Source: CAYMPH01 sp964529415
GTDB taxonomy: Bacteria; Spirochaetota; UBA4802; UBA5550
NCBI GenBank assembly: GCA_964529415.1
Contig: CAZGWD010000001.1
Coordinates: forward strand, 248,001 to 312,000
Reading direction: 5' to 3'
DNA length: 64,000 nt
In this document: piece by piece, positions 35,429-43,913 of the stretch
How the letters are laid out: every line of letters starts with the position of its first letter
How positions within the stretch are numbered: position 1 is the first letter of the stretch
Translations under genes and position numbers: made by a program
Notes under the pieces: model-generated
Database searches by the model: none
Seen by the model: only the letters and a program-made list of their open reading frames with translations
What the model was told of the DNA's origin: nothing

Positions 35429-35686
35429 ATGAATTCGGATATTATAAAATCGCTGCAGATAATTCCGGGTATCGGTAAATCAATATCAGCTGATTTATAC
35501 GATCTCGGAATTAGATCAGTGAATGATTTAAACGGAGCTGATCCGGAATTAATGTACAATAAACTCTGTGAAATAAAAAAATCAAGAATAGATAGATGCG
35601 TTTTGTATACATTCCGCTGTGCGGTTTATTTTGCATCAAATAATAAGCATGATCCGGAAAAACTCAAATGGTGGAACTGGAAATAA
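35429..35686 (+). CDS. Helix-hairpin-helix protein, Cdd1-like
   Basis: 85 residues. The N-terminal LQIIPGIGKSISADLYDLGIRSVNDLNGADPELMYNKLCEI is a helix-hairpin-helix segment, and the C-terminus CVLYTFRCAVYFASN...WWNWK matches the Cdd1 'pathogenicity locus' family pattern. DNA binding is inferred from the fold. No strong ribosome site; probably translated after the gene at 34938. Confidence 0.8.
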   Translation: MNSDIIKSLQIIPGIGKSISADLYDLGIRSVNDLNGADPELMYNKLCEIKKSRIDRCVLYTFRCAVYFASNNKHDPEKLKWWNWK

Positions 35687-35692
35687 ATATCT

Positions 35693-36331
35693 TCATGGCT
35701 TATTTTTTTCATGCTGATATTTCCAGATTCTCCAGGAAACATATGCTGTTATAGCTGCAACTATTATTACACCTGCAATTAGATTGTATTTTGATAAAAT
35801 GGCTGCGAAATTTTTTTTAACAACATCCCAGTTATTTCCAAGCATAAAACCTGCCTGAATCCATATAAAGTTCCAAACTGCTGAGCTTATCAGCGCAAGG
35901 GAAAATACTTTTATGGGGCTCAGATTTGAAATTCCTGATACAATAGAAATTACAGAACGCACACCTGGCAGAAATCTGTTTCCGAGAATTACAAGAAATC
36001 CGTATTTATCAAACCATTTTTCAGCTGCAATTATACTCTGAACTGAAAAATATTTGTAATCTTTCTGAAGAAAAAATTCCCGTTCAAGATATCTTCCGAG
36101 ATAAAAAAGCAACATGAATCCGATTACGCTGCCTGCAGAAGTTGAAATAAAAACAAGTGCATAATTTAACCTGCCGGTTCCGACCAGGAAAGCCCCGAAA
36201 GCGGTAATGGTATCCCCGGGTATAGGCGGAAAAAGATTTTCAACTATTGCGCTTAAGAAAAGGAAGATATATAAAAACAAATCACTTTGAGGAAGAAGAA
36301 TTTCCAGCAGTTTGTCTAATATATCTTCCAT
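35693..36331 (-). CDS. DedA-family membrane protein
   Basis: 212 residues with four to five membrane segments. The VTT/DedA domain is shown by ENLFPPIPGDTITAFGAFL, the amphipathic re-entrant region and NRFLPGVRSVISIVSGISNL with the conserved F/R-x-x-P-x-x-R. The family supports lipid scrambling, recycling of undecaprenyl phosphate and membrane homeostasis. It starts six bases after the pckG stop codon and so is probably its operon partner. Confidence 0.9.
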   Translation of the reverse strand: MEDILDKLLEILLPQSDLFLYIFLFLSAIVENLFPPIPGDTITAFGAFLVGTGRLNYALVFISTSAGSVIGFMLLFYLGRYLEREFFLQKDYKYFSVQSIIAAEKWFDKYGFLVILGNRFLPGVRSVISIVSGISNLSPIKVFSLALISSAVWNFIWIQAGFMLGNNWDVVKKNFAAILSKYNLIAGVIIVAAITAYVSWRIWKYQHEKNKP

Positions 36332-36337
36332 TTTTAA

Positions 36338-38137
36338 TTAACCAATCCGTTTTTTCAAATTCTCATATTCAGTCATGAGTTCTTTAGGGAGTCTGCTTCC
36401 ATAAGATTCAAAATATTCTTTAATCCCCGGAAGTTCGTTTCTCCATTCGTTGATATCTATATTCAATACATCCTTTAATTCTGTATCAGAAATATTAAGG
36501 CCGGAAACATCAATCGAATCTTTGGTTGGAACATAACCGATTGCAGATTCATCTGCCTTGCCCTGTCCGCTTACTCTTTCGATGACCCATTTTAAAACGC
36601 GGCTGTTCTCGCCATATCCAGGCCAGAGCCATTTGCCTTCTTTTGATTTTCTGAACCAGTTAACATAGAAAATTTTCGGCAATTTTGAACTGTCGGATTT
36701 CTTCCCGGTGTTTATCCAATGAGTGAAATAGTCTCCCATATGATATCCGCAAAAAGGAAGCATGGCAAATGGATCACGTCTGAGATTGCCTACAGCGCCA
36801 GTCTGCGCAGCAGTAGTTTCGCTTGCTACAATAGAACCAAGGAAAACTCCATGATTCCAGCTGAGAGATTCATGAATCAGAGGTACTACACTGGATCTTC
36901 TGCCGCCGAATAAAATAGCTGAAATTGGAACACCCTTAGGATCCTCCCATGCAGCATCTATAACAGGGCACTGGGAAGCAGGAGCCGTGAATCTTGCATT
37001 AGGGTGTGATGAAGGTTTAGGAGAAGCAGGCGTCCATTCATTGCCGTTCCAGTCTGTCAGTTTTGCAGGAGGTACGTCAGTCATCTGCTCCCACCATACA
37101 TCATTGTCCGGGGTCAGGGCAACATTTGTGAAAATTGAATTTTTATTAAGGGATAGCATTGCATTTGGATTGGACTGCATTGAAGTGCCTGGAGCAACTC
37201 CGAAAAATCCTGCTTCAGGATTTATAGCGTAGAGTCTTCCATCTGCGCCGAATTTCATCCAAGCAATGTCATCTCCAACGCACTCTACCTTCCAGCCTGG
37301 AATTGTAGGTATGAGCATTGCGAGATTGGTTTTTCCGCACGCGCTTGGAAAAGCAGCAGCTATATATTTTTTCTCTCCATTCGGAGGAGTTATTCCAAGA
37401 ATAAGCATATGTTCAGCGAGCCAACCTTCCTCTTTTGCCATAACTGATGCAATCCTCAGAGCAAAGCATTTTTTTCCGAGAAGGGCGTTTCCGCCGTAAC
37501 CGCTCCCGAAAGACCATATCATTTTTTCTTCAGGGAAGTGGGATATATATTTATTATCCGCATTGCATGGCCATGGAACATCTTTTTCACCCGGCTGCAG
37601 AGGCTTGCCTACAGAGTGAAGGCATTTTACAAACTCCCCGTTATCACCCAGAATGTCCAGAACAGCTTTACCCATTCTTGTCATTATTCTCATATTAACA
37701 GCAACATATCCCGAGTCGGAAAGTTCTACCCCTATGTGTGATATGTTTGATCCAAGAGGACCCATGCTGAATGGAATTACATACATGGTTCTGCCTTTCA
37801 TGCAGCCTTTGTATAAACCCTTTAGAAGGGTTTTCATTTCATCAGGAGATTTCCAGTTATTGGTAGGGCCTGCATCATCCTTGTTTTTTGAGCAGATGAA
37901 GGTTCTGTCTTCAACCCGCGCAACATCTCCCGGATCTGATTTTGCGTAAAAGCTGTTGGGTTTTTTATTTTCATTAAGTTTGATAAATGTTCCGCCTGCA
38001 ACAAGTTCTGCAGTTATTTTTTCATATTCTTCCTGTGAACCATTGCACCAGTAAATGCTGTCAGGCTCGCACATGGCAGCCATTTCATTTACCCAGTTAA
38101 TCAGTTTTTTGTTGTTAGTCATGTTTGTATCAGCCAT
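36338..38137 (-). CDS. pckG: Phosphoenolpyruvate carboxykinase (GTP)
   Basis: 599 residues, full length. The GTP-type P-loop is AFPSACGKTN (262-271) with the reactive Cys267. Other family segments are IGVELSDSGYVAVNMRIMTRMG, FSMGPLGSN, VGDDIAWM (metal) and FGGRRSS. It interconverts oxaloacetate and phosphoenolpyruvate with GTP; in anaerobes it often runs in the carboxylating direction. The ATG at 38137 follows a GAGGA site. Divergent from the FecR lipoprotein gene across a 600-base gap. Confidence 0.95.
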   Translation of the reverse strand: MADTNMTNNKKLINWVNEMAAMCEPDSIYWCNGSQEEYEKITAELVAGGTFIKLNENKKPNSFYAKSDPGDVARVEDRTFICSKNKDDAGPTNNWKSPDEMKTLLKGLYKGCMKGRTMYVIPFSMGPLGSNISHIGVELSDSGYVAVNMRIMTRMGKAVLDILGDNGEFVKCLHSVGKPLQPGEKDVPWPCNADNKYISHFPEEKMIWSFGSGYGGNALLGKKCFALRIASVMAKEEGWLAEHMLILGITPPNGEKKYIAAAFPSACGKTNLAMLIPTIPGWKVECVGDDIAWMKFGADGRLYAINPEAGFFGVAPGTSMQSNPNAMLSLNKNSIFTNVALTPDNDVWWEQMTDVPPAKLTDWNGNEWTPASPKPSSHPNARFTAPASQCPVIDAAWEDPKGVPISAILFGGRRSSVVPLIHESLSWNHGVFLGSIVASETTAAQTGAVGNLRRDPFAMLPFCGYHMGDYFTHWINTGKKSDSSKLPKIFYVNWFRKSKEGKWLWPGYGENSRVLKWVIERVSGQGKADESAIGYVPTKDSIDVSGLNISDTELKDVLNIDINEWRNELPGIKEYFESYGSRLPKELMTEYENLKKRIG

Positions 38138-38535
38138 TTTGTTATTTTCCTCATTTATTTTTTAAAAAAAATTTTTTATATAAAGCAAATAATGCTTAAT
38201 AATCTGCAGATATTAATTATATTCCTCGAGCGCTCCAGATTTTTTCAGGAGTAAAAAATTCTCTGTTCCTCTATAGATTGATTAAGAGCGGCTGGTAAAA
38301 AAAGGATTATATAAAGAACTAACAGCTTATTGATATTAATCCATCTAATGCAGAAGGATAGAATCTATTCCCTAAATTGTGCCTGTTTTTAATCAAGCAA
38401 ATAACAAAAATATTAAATATTTTTTGGAATTTTTCCTTTTTTTTATATACTTTATAACCAGGAAATTATGTGAAAATTTATATGCAAATATTGATTAATT
38501 ATAAAGAAATTGATGTGAATTGTTCAAATTTTTTG

Positions 38536-38566
38536 TTGATTAATTTAAACAAATAAGTGCTATATT
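38536..38566 (+). promoter_or_regulatory. Extended -10 promoter before the FecR lipoprotein gene
   Basis: TGCTATATT (TG at 38558-38559, TATATT at 38561-38566) with TTGATT at 38536-38541, a 19-base spacer. RNA would start near 38573. Confidence 0.45.
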
Positions 38567-38572
38567 ATTACA

Positions 38573-38682
38573 CTATATATATTATTAATGGTATTATATT
38601 ATAGAAGCTAAGAAGCTAAAATTTAATAAAAAATATTCGCAGTTAACCGGGAAATAAAGCATTTATTCCCGGGAATTTTTTT
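38573..38682 (+). ncRNA. Putative short leader RNA or small RNA
   Basis: The stretch between the predicted start near 38573 and the intrinsic terminator ending at 38682 would give an RNA of about 110 bases that contains no open frame. It could be an sRNA or an attenuated leader of the lipoprotein gene at 38739. No known RNA family is recognised. Confidence 0.35.
38647..38682 (+). terminator. Intrinsic terminator with no upstream plus-strand gene
   Basis: CCGGGAAATAAA (38647-38658) pairs with TTTATTCCCGG (38662-38672) over a GCA loop with one bulged A, and a seven-T run follows at 38676-38682. The T-run marks it as acting on the plus strand. Confidence 0.75.
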
Positions 38683-38738
38683 AAGATTTTAAATTTGAAT
38701 TTCTTAAGATATCCCCAAAAGTGAATAAGGAGGATTTA

Positions 38739-39707
38739 ATGAAAAAGATATTTTTACTGGTAACAGCAGTGGCAGTTGCAGCAGCTGTTATTTCATGTTC
38801 AAAAAAAGAAGCCCTTGATATGTCGCAAGGAGTGATTACATTTACCGCTGGAGAAGTAGCAGTAAATGGAGCGCCTGCTGCAGTGGGCATGTCTATTAAA
38901 AAAGCCGATGAGATAAAAACAGGCGATAAATCAATTGCAGTTCTTCAGTTCGGCCAGCTGGCTCTTATCACTATTAAAAGCAATTCAAAACTCAGAGCTG
39001 ATAATATCGTGACAAAAAAAGACGCTGAGCAGATTGAACTTTCCCAGTCTGAAGGCGCATCTTTCAGCAAGATAGTTAAAAAAGGAACAGATTACAAAAT
39101 CAATACTCCAACAGCAGTTGCGTCTGTGCGCGGAACTTCCTTTGAGTTATCAACAACAGGAACTAAATCAAAAATTATTATGCTTACAGGTAATGTGAAG
39201 GTTGCCCCGATTATTGACGGGAAAGTTGATATGGATAAGGCTGTTTCTATTAATGCAGGACAGACAATCGAATCAACAAAAGAAAAAATGACTGTTCCGG
39301 AAAAAATAACTGTTGCAGAAAAGGAAAAGCTTGAGCAGTTCGATAAGATTTCACTTGTTCCGGATGTTGAAACAGTCACTTTAAAAAAACCTCAATCTCA
39401 AATTGATTCCAAAGAACTGAAAGAGATGGATAAAGCATCAATGATAGTTGTGCCAGAAAATCTTGTTACTGTAATTATTAAAATTGAAGAAAAAGACCAG
39501 CTTAATAAAGAAGAAGTTCAGATGCCAATGACAATTGACGAACTTTCAAAAAAATACGGTCAGCTTTCAATAGTTTCTCTAAAAGACGGCAAGCAATATA
39601 TCGGCGCATTCAGCCAGAAAGGCAATCAAATGGAGATAATAACACTCGGCGGAACTATAACTCTTGATCCGTTTAAAGTAGAAAAGATAAGCAGATTTAA
39701 GCAGTAA
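38739..39707 (+). CDS. FecR-domain lipoprotein
   Basis: 322 residues from the ATG at 38739, which has GGAGG eight bases upstream; the frame is open from a GTG at 38721. The lipobox VISC puts the lipidated cysteine at about residue 20. The FecR domain follows (about 30-150): GEVAVNGAPAAVGMSIKKADEIKTGDKS, then INTPTAVASVRGTSFEL, the family hallmark. The second half is charged and ends with a KYGQLSIVSLKDGKQYIGAF segment. In other spirochaete-like genomes FecR lipoproteins are envelope proteins not linked to sigma factors; no ECF sigma gene is nearby here. Followed by a strong terminator. Confidence 0.85.
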   Translation: MKKIFLLVTAVAVAAAVISCSKKEALDMSQGVITFTAGEVAVNGAPAAVGMSIKKADEIKTGDKSIAVLQFGQLALITIKSNSKLRADNIVTKKDAEQIELSQSEGASFSKIVKKGTDYKINTPTAVASVRGTSFELSTTGTKSKIIMLTGNVKVAPIIDGKVDMDKAVSINAGQTIESTKEKMTVPEKITVAEKEKLEQFDKISLVPDVETVTLKKPQSQIDSKELKEMDKASMIVVPENLVTVIIKIEEKDQLNKEEVQMPMTIDELSKKYGQLSIVSLKDGKQYIGAFSQKGNQMEIITLGGTITLDPFKVEKISRFKQ

Positions 39708-39752
39708 AAATTAAAAATAACTCAGACAATTATATATTGACACGTAGAATAA

Positions 39753-39788
39753 AAAAGCACAGATATATTATTATATATCTGTGCTTTT
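39753..39788 (+). terminator. Terminator after the FecR lipoprotein gene
   Basis: A 16-base perfect stem, AAAAGCACAGATATAT (39753-39768) and ATATATCTGTGCTTTT (39773-39788), separated by four bases. The U-tract is supplied by the 3' arm. Because the stem is symmetric it could work in both directions. Confidence 0.8.
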
Positions 39789-39820
39789 GAATTTGTTTTC
39801 ATTAGAAAAAAGGGAAGATT

Positions 39821-40981
39821 ATGGTGTCAACAACTGTGAAAAAAATAATTTTATCAGCATTGATAATTTTTTTTGCTTCAATTTTACTATCTGCAGCTGA
39901 AAAAAAAGATACTCTCGCAAATGTTGCTGTTTTAAACTACGTCAATAATACAGGAAGCAGAAACTATGAGTGGCTGCAGAGAAGCCTTGGAGATGCTGTA
40001 TTTGAATCAATGAGAGCGGTTTTTGATTTTAACAGGATAAGGCCAGCAGACGCTGAAAATATTGCAAAAAACAGAATAATACCTGGGAAAAAAGCCAGTT
40101 CAGGTGATGTAAGCTATATTGCTGATAAAACCAAGGCCGATATTGTTGTTTTCGGCGAATATGACTATGATAAAACAAATAACACAATTTTAATTACAAC
40201 AAAAATTTACCACGCATCCCGTAATGATATTACCGGTGAAATTAAAACTGATTCAAAAGCAGATAATACCCTTTTTCAGGTTGTTGATAAAGTTGCAGGC
40301 GAGATTGTAACGCATATATCTGTAGTTGCAAAAGAAGACATTGCAAGGATGCTTGAGAACGCAACCAGGGAAGAAAAAGCTAAAAAAATTGCACAGGCTG
40401 CATATAAAGGTAAAATTACTCTGCAGAGTGCAGAATCTTTAAAAACTTTTTCTTCAGTTTATTTTACTTTAACTCCAATGGTATCAATTCCGCTTGGAGT
40501 TTTAGCTGACGGTTTTATCACAGGTGTCGGCGCTGGAATAACAATGACAAATTCGTTTTCGTCATTTTTGCAAATCGGCGGTTCCTTTAACTGGATTGAT
40601 CAGATACCAAGCGGTACAAGCACTTTCAGCCAGTTCGGGATGATGATGTTTAACTTTCAGGCATTTATAGGACTGAACTGGAATATCAAGAATACAGTTT
40701 TTCTGCAGCCGTATTTCCAGGCAGGAATAGGACTTGAGGCAGCAGGAAAAATGGAGCTCACACCCACAGGAGGCAACCCTCCATATAAAAGAACAGATGT
40801 TGTAAATACTTATCTTGATGTCCTTATAACTTTGGGATTTAGAATGCCTATTCGCGCAGGCAGAGATGTTTTTGTTACGCCTTTTGTTGAATTCACATAT
40901 ATTCCGAATGTAAACCAAAATGCAGTTGCAAGCAGGGTTTTCATGGGTCTTATAAATTTTGGTGTTGGTGTGAGTCTATAA
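39821..40981 (+). CDS. TolB/FlgO-like domain with C-terminal beta-barrel
   Basis: 386 residues. A signal peptide (about 1-26, ending SAA) is followed by a periplasmic alpha/beta domain (about 33-165): NVAVLNYVNNTGSRNYEWLQRSLGDAVFESM...KTKADIVVFGEYDYD. This is the TolB-N/FlgO/CsgG-like pattern. Residues about 205-386 are alternating amphipathic strands with aromatic girdles and glycine, ending in NFGVGVSL, consistent with a small outer-membrane barrel. The lipoprotein gene downstream begins two bases after the stop codon. Probably a surface or outer-membrane sensor or assembly protein. Confidence 0.65.
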   Translation: MVSTTVKKIILSALIIFFASILLSAAEKKDTLANVAVLNYVNNTGSRNYEWLQRSLGDAVFESMRAVFDFNRIRPADAENIAKNRIIPGKKASSGDVSYIADKTKADIVVFGEYDYDKTNNTILITTKIYHASRNDITGEIKTDSKADNTLFQVVDKVAGEIVTHISVVAKEDIARMLENATREEKAKKIAQAAYKGKITLQSAESLKTFSSVYFTLTPMVSIPLGVLADGFITGVGAGITMTNSFSSFLQIGGSFNWIDQIPSGTSTFSQFGMMMFNFQAFIGLNWNIKNTVFLQPYFQAGIGLEAAGKMELTPTGGNPPYKRTDVVNTYLDVLITLGFRMPIRAGRDVFVTPFVEFTYIPNVNQNAVASRVFMGLINFGVGVSL

Positions 40982-40982
40982 T

Positions 40983-41615
40983 ATGAAAAAAATTATAATA
41001 AGTGTAATATTGTTTATTGCTGTAGGAATTTCATCGTGTTCCATGTGGGACGATGTGGATATGAATTCGCTGTTTGATATTCCTGTGGCGGAAAATATTA
41101 ACATAATCAACGGTGCTATTCCAAAACCTTCACAATGGAATGATATACCGGTTTTTCTTGAGAATGATAAAAGTAAAAATCCATTATTATATCAAGCTAT
41201 AAATAATGTAAAAATTGCTACAAATTTAACCAAGTCTAAACTATATTTTTTTGTTCAAATCAATGGGACATTACCTGGAGGGTCATCTGCATATTTTGTT
41301 TTTCTTTTATCTAATGATTATTCTTGCAATGGATACTTTATTTCTTCTAATCTAAATTATATGCCTCCTTTTACTCTTTACAAATATAATATCTGCAATA
41401 GCAATGTTTTAACTTTAACAAACTATAGTGTAGCTGCAGGAAGCGGAAATTATAATTTTGAATTTGTAATTGATATTCCATCAGAATTTCCATTATTGAA
41501 TGACACCTTTTTAGTTTCTGTATATTCTTCAATTGGTACTACCGGCCCAAATACTAATTTTCCGACAGCGAATACAGGAAGTACAACAAAAGCACGCTGG
41601 GTTAAACTCAAGTAA
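40983..41615 (+). CDS. Hypothetical lipoprotein
   Basis: 210 residues. Lipobox ISSC with the cysteine at residue 19. The mature protein is Asn/Ser/Tyr-rich and beta-like, with FVIDIPSEFPLLNDTFLVSVYS; no family is recognised. The ATG lies two bases after the preceding barrel-protein stop codon, so it is translationally coupled. A decayed copy of its N-terminus follows at 41626. Confidence 0.65.
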   Translation: MKKIIISVILFIAVGISSCSMWDDVDMNSLFDIPVAENINIINGAIPKPSQWNDIPVFLENDKSKNPLLYQAINNVKIATNLTKSKLYFFVQINGTLPGGSSAYFVFLLSNDYSCNGYFISSNLNYMPPFTLYKYNICNSNVLTLTNYSVAAGSGNYNFEFVIDIPSEFPLLNDTFLVSVYSSIGTTGPNTNFPTANTGSTTKARWVKLK

Positions 41616-41625
41616 ATAAGCATCT

Positions 41626-41763
41626 TAAAAAAATATATTATTACCAACAATATTTTTTATAATAGGTATTTATTCCTGTTCGATGCGGGTTGATGTTGAT
41701 AAGAAAATTTCGTTTGTGATTCCAGATACAAATATTAATGTTTTATATAATACACCGCCTTAA
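41626..41763 (+). pseudogene. Decayed tandem copy of the lipoprotein at 40983
   Basis: The frame reading KNILLPTIFFIIGIYSCSM then DVD...F.IP......N up to the stop at 41761 aligns with the start of the intact neighbour (VGISSCSMWDDVDMNSLFDIP), including the lipobox cysteine and the CSM-x-x-DVD spacing. The position of the start codon now reads CTT/TTA instead of ATG and the frame stops after about 45 codons. It is a truncated duplicate without a usable start. Confidence 0.65.
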
Positions 41764-41863
41764 CCAGTGTAGCTTTTTTAGAAGTATTTATTAATTAAAA
41801 TTCGACTGGATTGAAATCCTAAAATACAATTGACACCCCGATCCCGCATCCTGAAATTAAATC

Positions 41864-42880
41864 ATGAATGAAATCACCTATGAAGAATCCCTTTCACTGG
41901 TAAATCCAGTTTATCTTGATGTGCGCTCGCCAGGAGAATATTCAGAAGACCATATTCCCGGAGCAGTAAATATCCCGATATTTGATGATGGTGAGCGCAG
42001 TGAAATTGGAACTTTATATAAACAGGCAGGCAGAGATAAAGCAATTGTCAGGGGATCGGAAATTGCAGGCGGCAGGCTTGGAGAACTTGTATTAAAAATT
42101 TCATCATACAAAGATCGCGACCTGGTGTTTACATGCGCTCGCGGAGGTATGAGATCATCTGCAATTGCATCGCTTGCTGAATCTCTTGGATTAAAAGTAT
42201 ACAAACTCAATTCCGGTTATAAAGGATACAGGCATTATATAAATGAAAAGTTTTCCATTGACCCGGTGGTTCCTCCTTTTTTTGTAATACAGGGATTAAC
42301 AGGCACCGGGAAAACTGAAATAATAAATCATATTGAAAACTCTATTGACCTTGAGGGAATGGCAGGGCACAGGAGCTCAATTTTTGGCGGAATGGGGCTT
42401 GAGCAGAACTCGCAGAAAAATTTTGAAACGCAGCTGCTTGCAAAAATTTTTAATCTTAACAGCAGGGAATATATAGCTATTGAAGGTGAATCAAGAAAAA
42501 TCGGTAATCTCATTATTCCTGATTCGATTTTAAACCGTATGAGAACATCGCCAGCAATTCTAATAGAAGCTGATATTGAAAGGAGAGCAGAAATAATACT
42601 GAAAGAGTATACAAAAATAATTGATGAAGAAAAAATTATTGATATAGTAAAAAGCCTTAAAGTTAAACTTGGAAAGAAAACCATAGATGAACTTGAATCT
42701 CTTATCAGAACAAATGATTACATTCCCTTTATAAAAATACTTCTTGAGAAATATTATGATCCGCTATATGAACATTCTCTGGCTAAATATAAATACATTG
42801 CAACTGTAAAAAATTCTGATTCAAAAACTGCAGCTGAAGAAGTAATACGTTGTATAGAAAAATACAATGAATTATCCTAA
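41864..42880 (+). CDS. mnmH: tRNA 2-selenouridine synthase (SelU/MnmH)
   Basis: 338 residues. The N-terminal rhodanese domain has the active cysteine Cys91 in LVFTCARGGMRSS. It is followed by a P-loop GLTGTGKTE (144-152). The family opening LDVRSPGEYSEDHIPGAVNIPIFDDGERSEIGTLYK is complete. It replaces sulfur with selenium at the wobble uridine of tRNAs for Lys, Glu and Gln, using selenophosphate, so a selD gene must exist elsewhere. No clear ribosome site before the ATG. Confidence 0.93.
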   Translation: MNEITYEESLSLVNPVYLDVRSPGEYSEDHIPGAVNIPIFDDGERSEIGTLYKQAGRDKAIVRGSEIAGGRLGELVLKISSYKDRDLVFTCARGGMRSSAIASLAESLGLKVYKLNSGYKGYRHYINEKFSIDPVVPPFFVIQGLTGTGKTEIINHIENSIDLEGMAGHRSSIFGGMGLEQNSQKNFETQLLAKIFNLNSREYIAIEGESRKIGNLIIPDSILNRMRTSPAILIEADIERRAEIILKEYTKIIDEEKIIDIVKSLKVKLGKKTIDELESLIRTNDYIPFIKILLEKYYDPLYEHSLAKYKYIATVKNSDSKTAAEEVIRCIEKYNELS

Positions 42881-42899
42881 AAGAGTCATGATTAAGCTT

Positions 42900-43661
42900 T
42901 TAAATATCCGGTGATTCAAATTGATCAATTCCTGATTTTATTGCAGCTCTTGATCTGTCCATTAATTCCTGCATATTGGTTTCAGTGTAATTTTTAATAT
43001 CTATTGGTTTATGAAAAATCAGTTTAGCTTTTCCCGGAAGAAGTTTAAGAGTCTGATTCGGCAGAATTTTTGATGTATTGATTAATGTAACAGGAAGTAT
43101 TGGAAGCTGAAACTCCACAGCGAGGCGGAAAGCGCCTTTTTTGAATTCACGCATTTCATTTGTATTGGATCTTCTTCCTTCAGGGAAAAAAAGTACGGAA
43201 GTTCCATTAACCAGTTTATCTTTAGCAGCATTTATCGAGGCAATGGCTTTCTCGCTATTAGAACGGTCAATAAATATATGCCCTATTTTTTCACAGCCGA
43301 TTCCAAGGCCTGGAATTTTTCGCAGTTCCTGTTTCATTACCCATTTGAAGTCTATTCCTATCCATCCATATAAAACAATTATATCAAACTGGCTTCTGTG
43401 GTTTGATACGATTACATATGATTGAGTTGGATCAAAATTTTCCCGGCCCTGTACTGTTACAAGCATTGGCGCGAGATATCCTATACATCGCGCCCAGATC
43501 ACTCCAAACACACTGCCTAATTTCTGGCTGATAAAACTTGCAGTAAGAGCTGATATAGCCCCGAAGAATAATGTAAGAACTCCAAGAGTAGGAAGATATA
43601 TTAAATAGACATAAGGCATATATAAAATTCTGAGTAATTTATCATATTTTTTATTTATCAT
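42900..43661 (-). CDS. plsC: 1-acyl-sn-glycerol-3-phosphate acyltransferase
   Basis: 253 residues with N-terminal hydrophobic segments (about 12-58). The acyltransferase block NHRSQFD gives His88 and Asp93, block III is FFPEGRRSN and a block IV-like PILPVTLINTSK follows. It makes phosphatidic acid in membrane lipid synthesis. Several PlsC-like paralogues usually occur, so this may not be the main one. GAGG lies about ten bases upstream of the ATG. Convergent with mnmH. Confidence 0.88.
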   Translation of the reverse strand: MINKKYDKLLRILYMPYVYLIYLPTLGVLTLFFGAISALTASFISQKLGSVFGVIWARCIGYLAPMLVTVQGRENFDPTQSYVIVSNHRSQFDIIVLYGWIGIDFKWVMKQELRKIPGLGIGCEKIGHIFIDRSNSEKAIASINAAKDKLVNGTSVLFFPEGRRSNTNEMREFKKGAFRLAVEFQLPILPVTLINTSKILPNQTLKLLPGKAKLIFHKPIDIKNYTETNMQELMDRSRAAIKSGIDQFESPDI

Positions 43662-43848
43662 TAATAATAACCTCGGCAGGCTGATTTTTTATTTGAATTG
43701 TAATTACGGAGAGCAATTATTATTTTTCTCGCAGATAATTTCCACAATAATTTCAATAATGTATATTTTTTTACATTTTTTTATATATTTATAAAATGTA
43801 TACAATTTATTTAATTAATATTTGTTATAAATCTTTAAATAAATAGTA

Positions 43849-43879
43849 TTGACATAATAAAGTGCTTTGAGATTATATT
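43849..43879 (+). promoter_or_regulatory. Promoter of the lpoB-like operon
   Basis: A perfect TTGACA (43849-43854) and TATATT (43874-43879) or TTATAT one base earlier, spacer 18-19. The RNA start would be near 43886, about 28 bases before the ATG at 43914. The rest of the 43662-43848 gap is plain AT-rich sequence. Confidence 0.6.
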
Positions 43880-43913
43880 TAAGTAATAGTTTAAAATAAA
43901 AGGAGATGATTAT

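Larger units (their letters stand above)
38138..38738. other. 600-base gap with a probable short RNA or leader
   Basis: No open frame with a ribosome site is present. The left part should hold the pckG promoter, but none is clear. The right part holds, on the plus strand, an extended -10 promoter at 38536-38566 and a strong intrinsic terminator at 38647-38682. The next plus-strand gene starts only after that terminator. Confidence 0.6.

Noticed and set aside
38721..38738. GTG start for the FecR lipoprotein
   Set aside because: The ribosome site GGAGG lies downstream of this GTG and in front of the ATG at 38739, which also begins a standard lipoprotein signal.
39736..39775. TTGACA with a downstream TATATT as promoter for the barrel-protein gene
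   Set aside because: The spacer is about 21 bases and the -10 falls inside the strong terminator stem, so it is not convincing.
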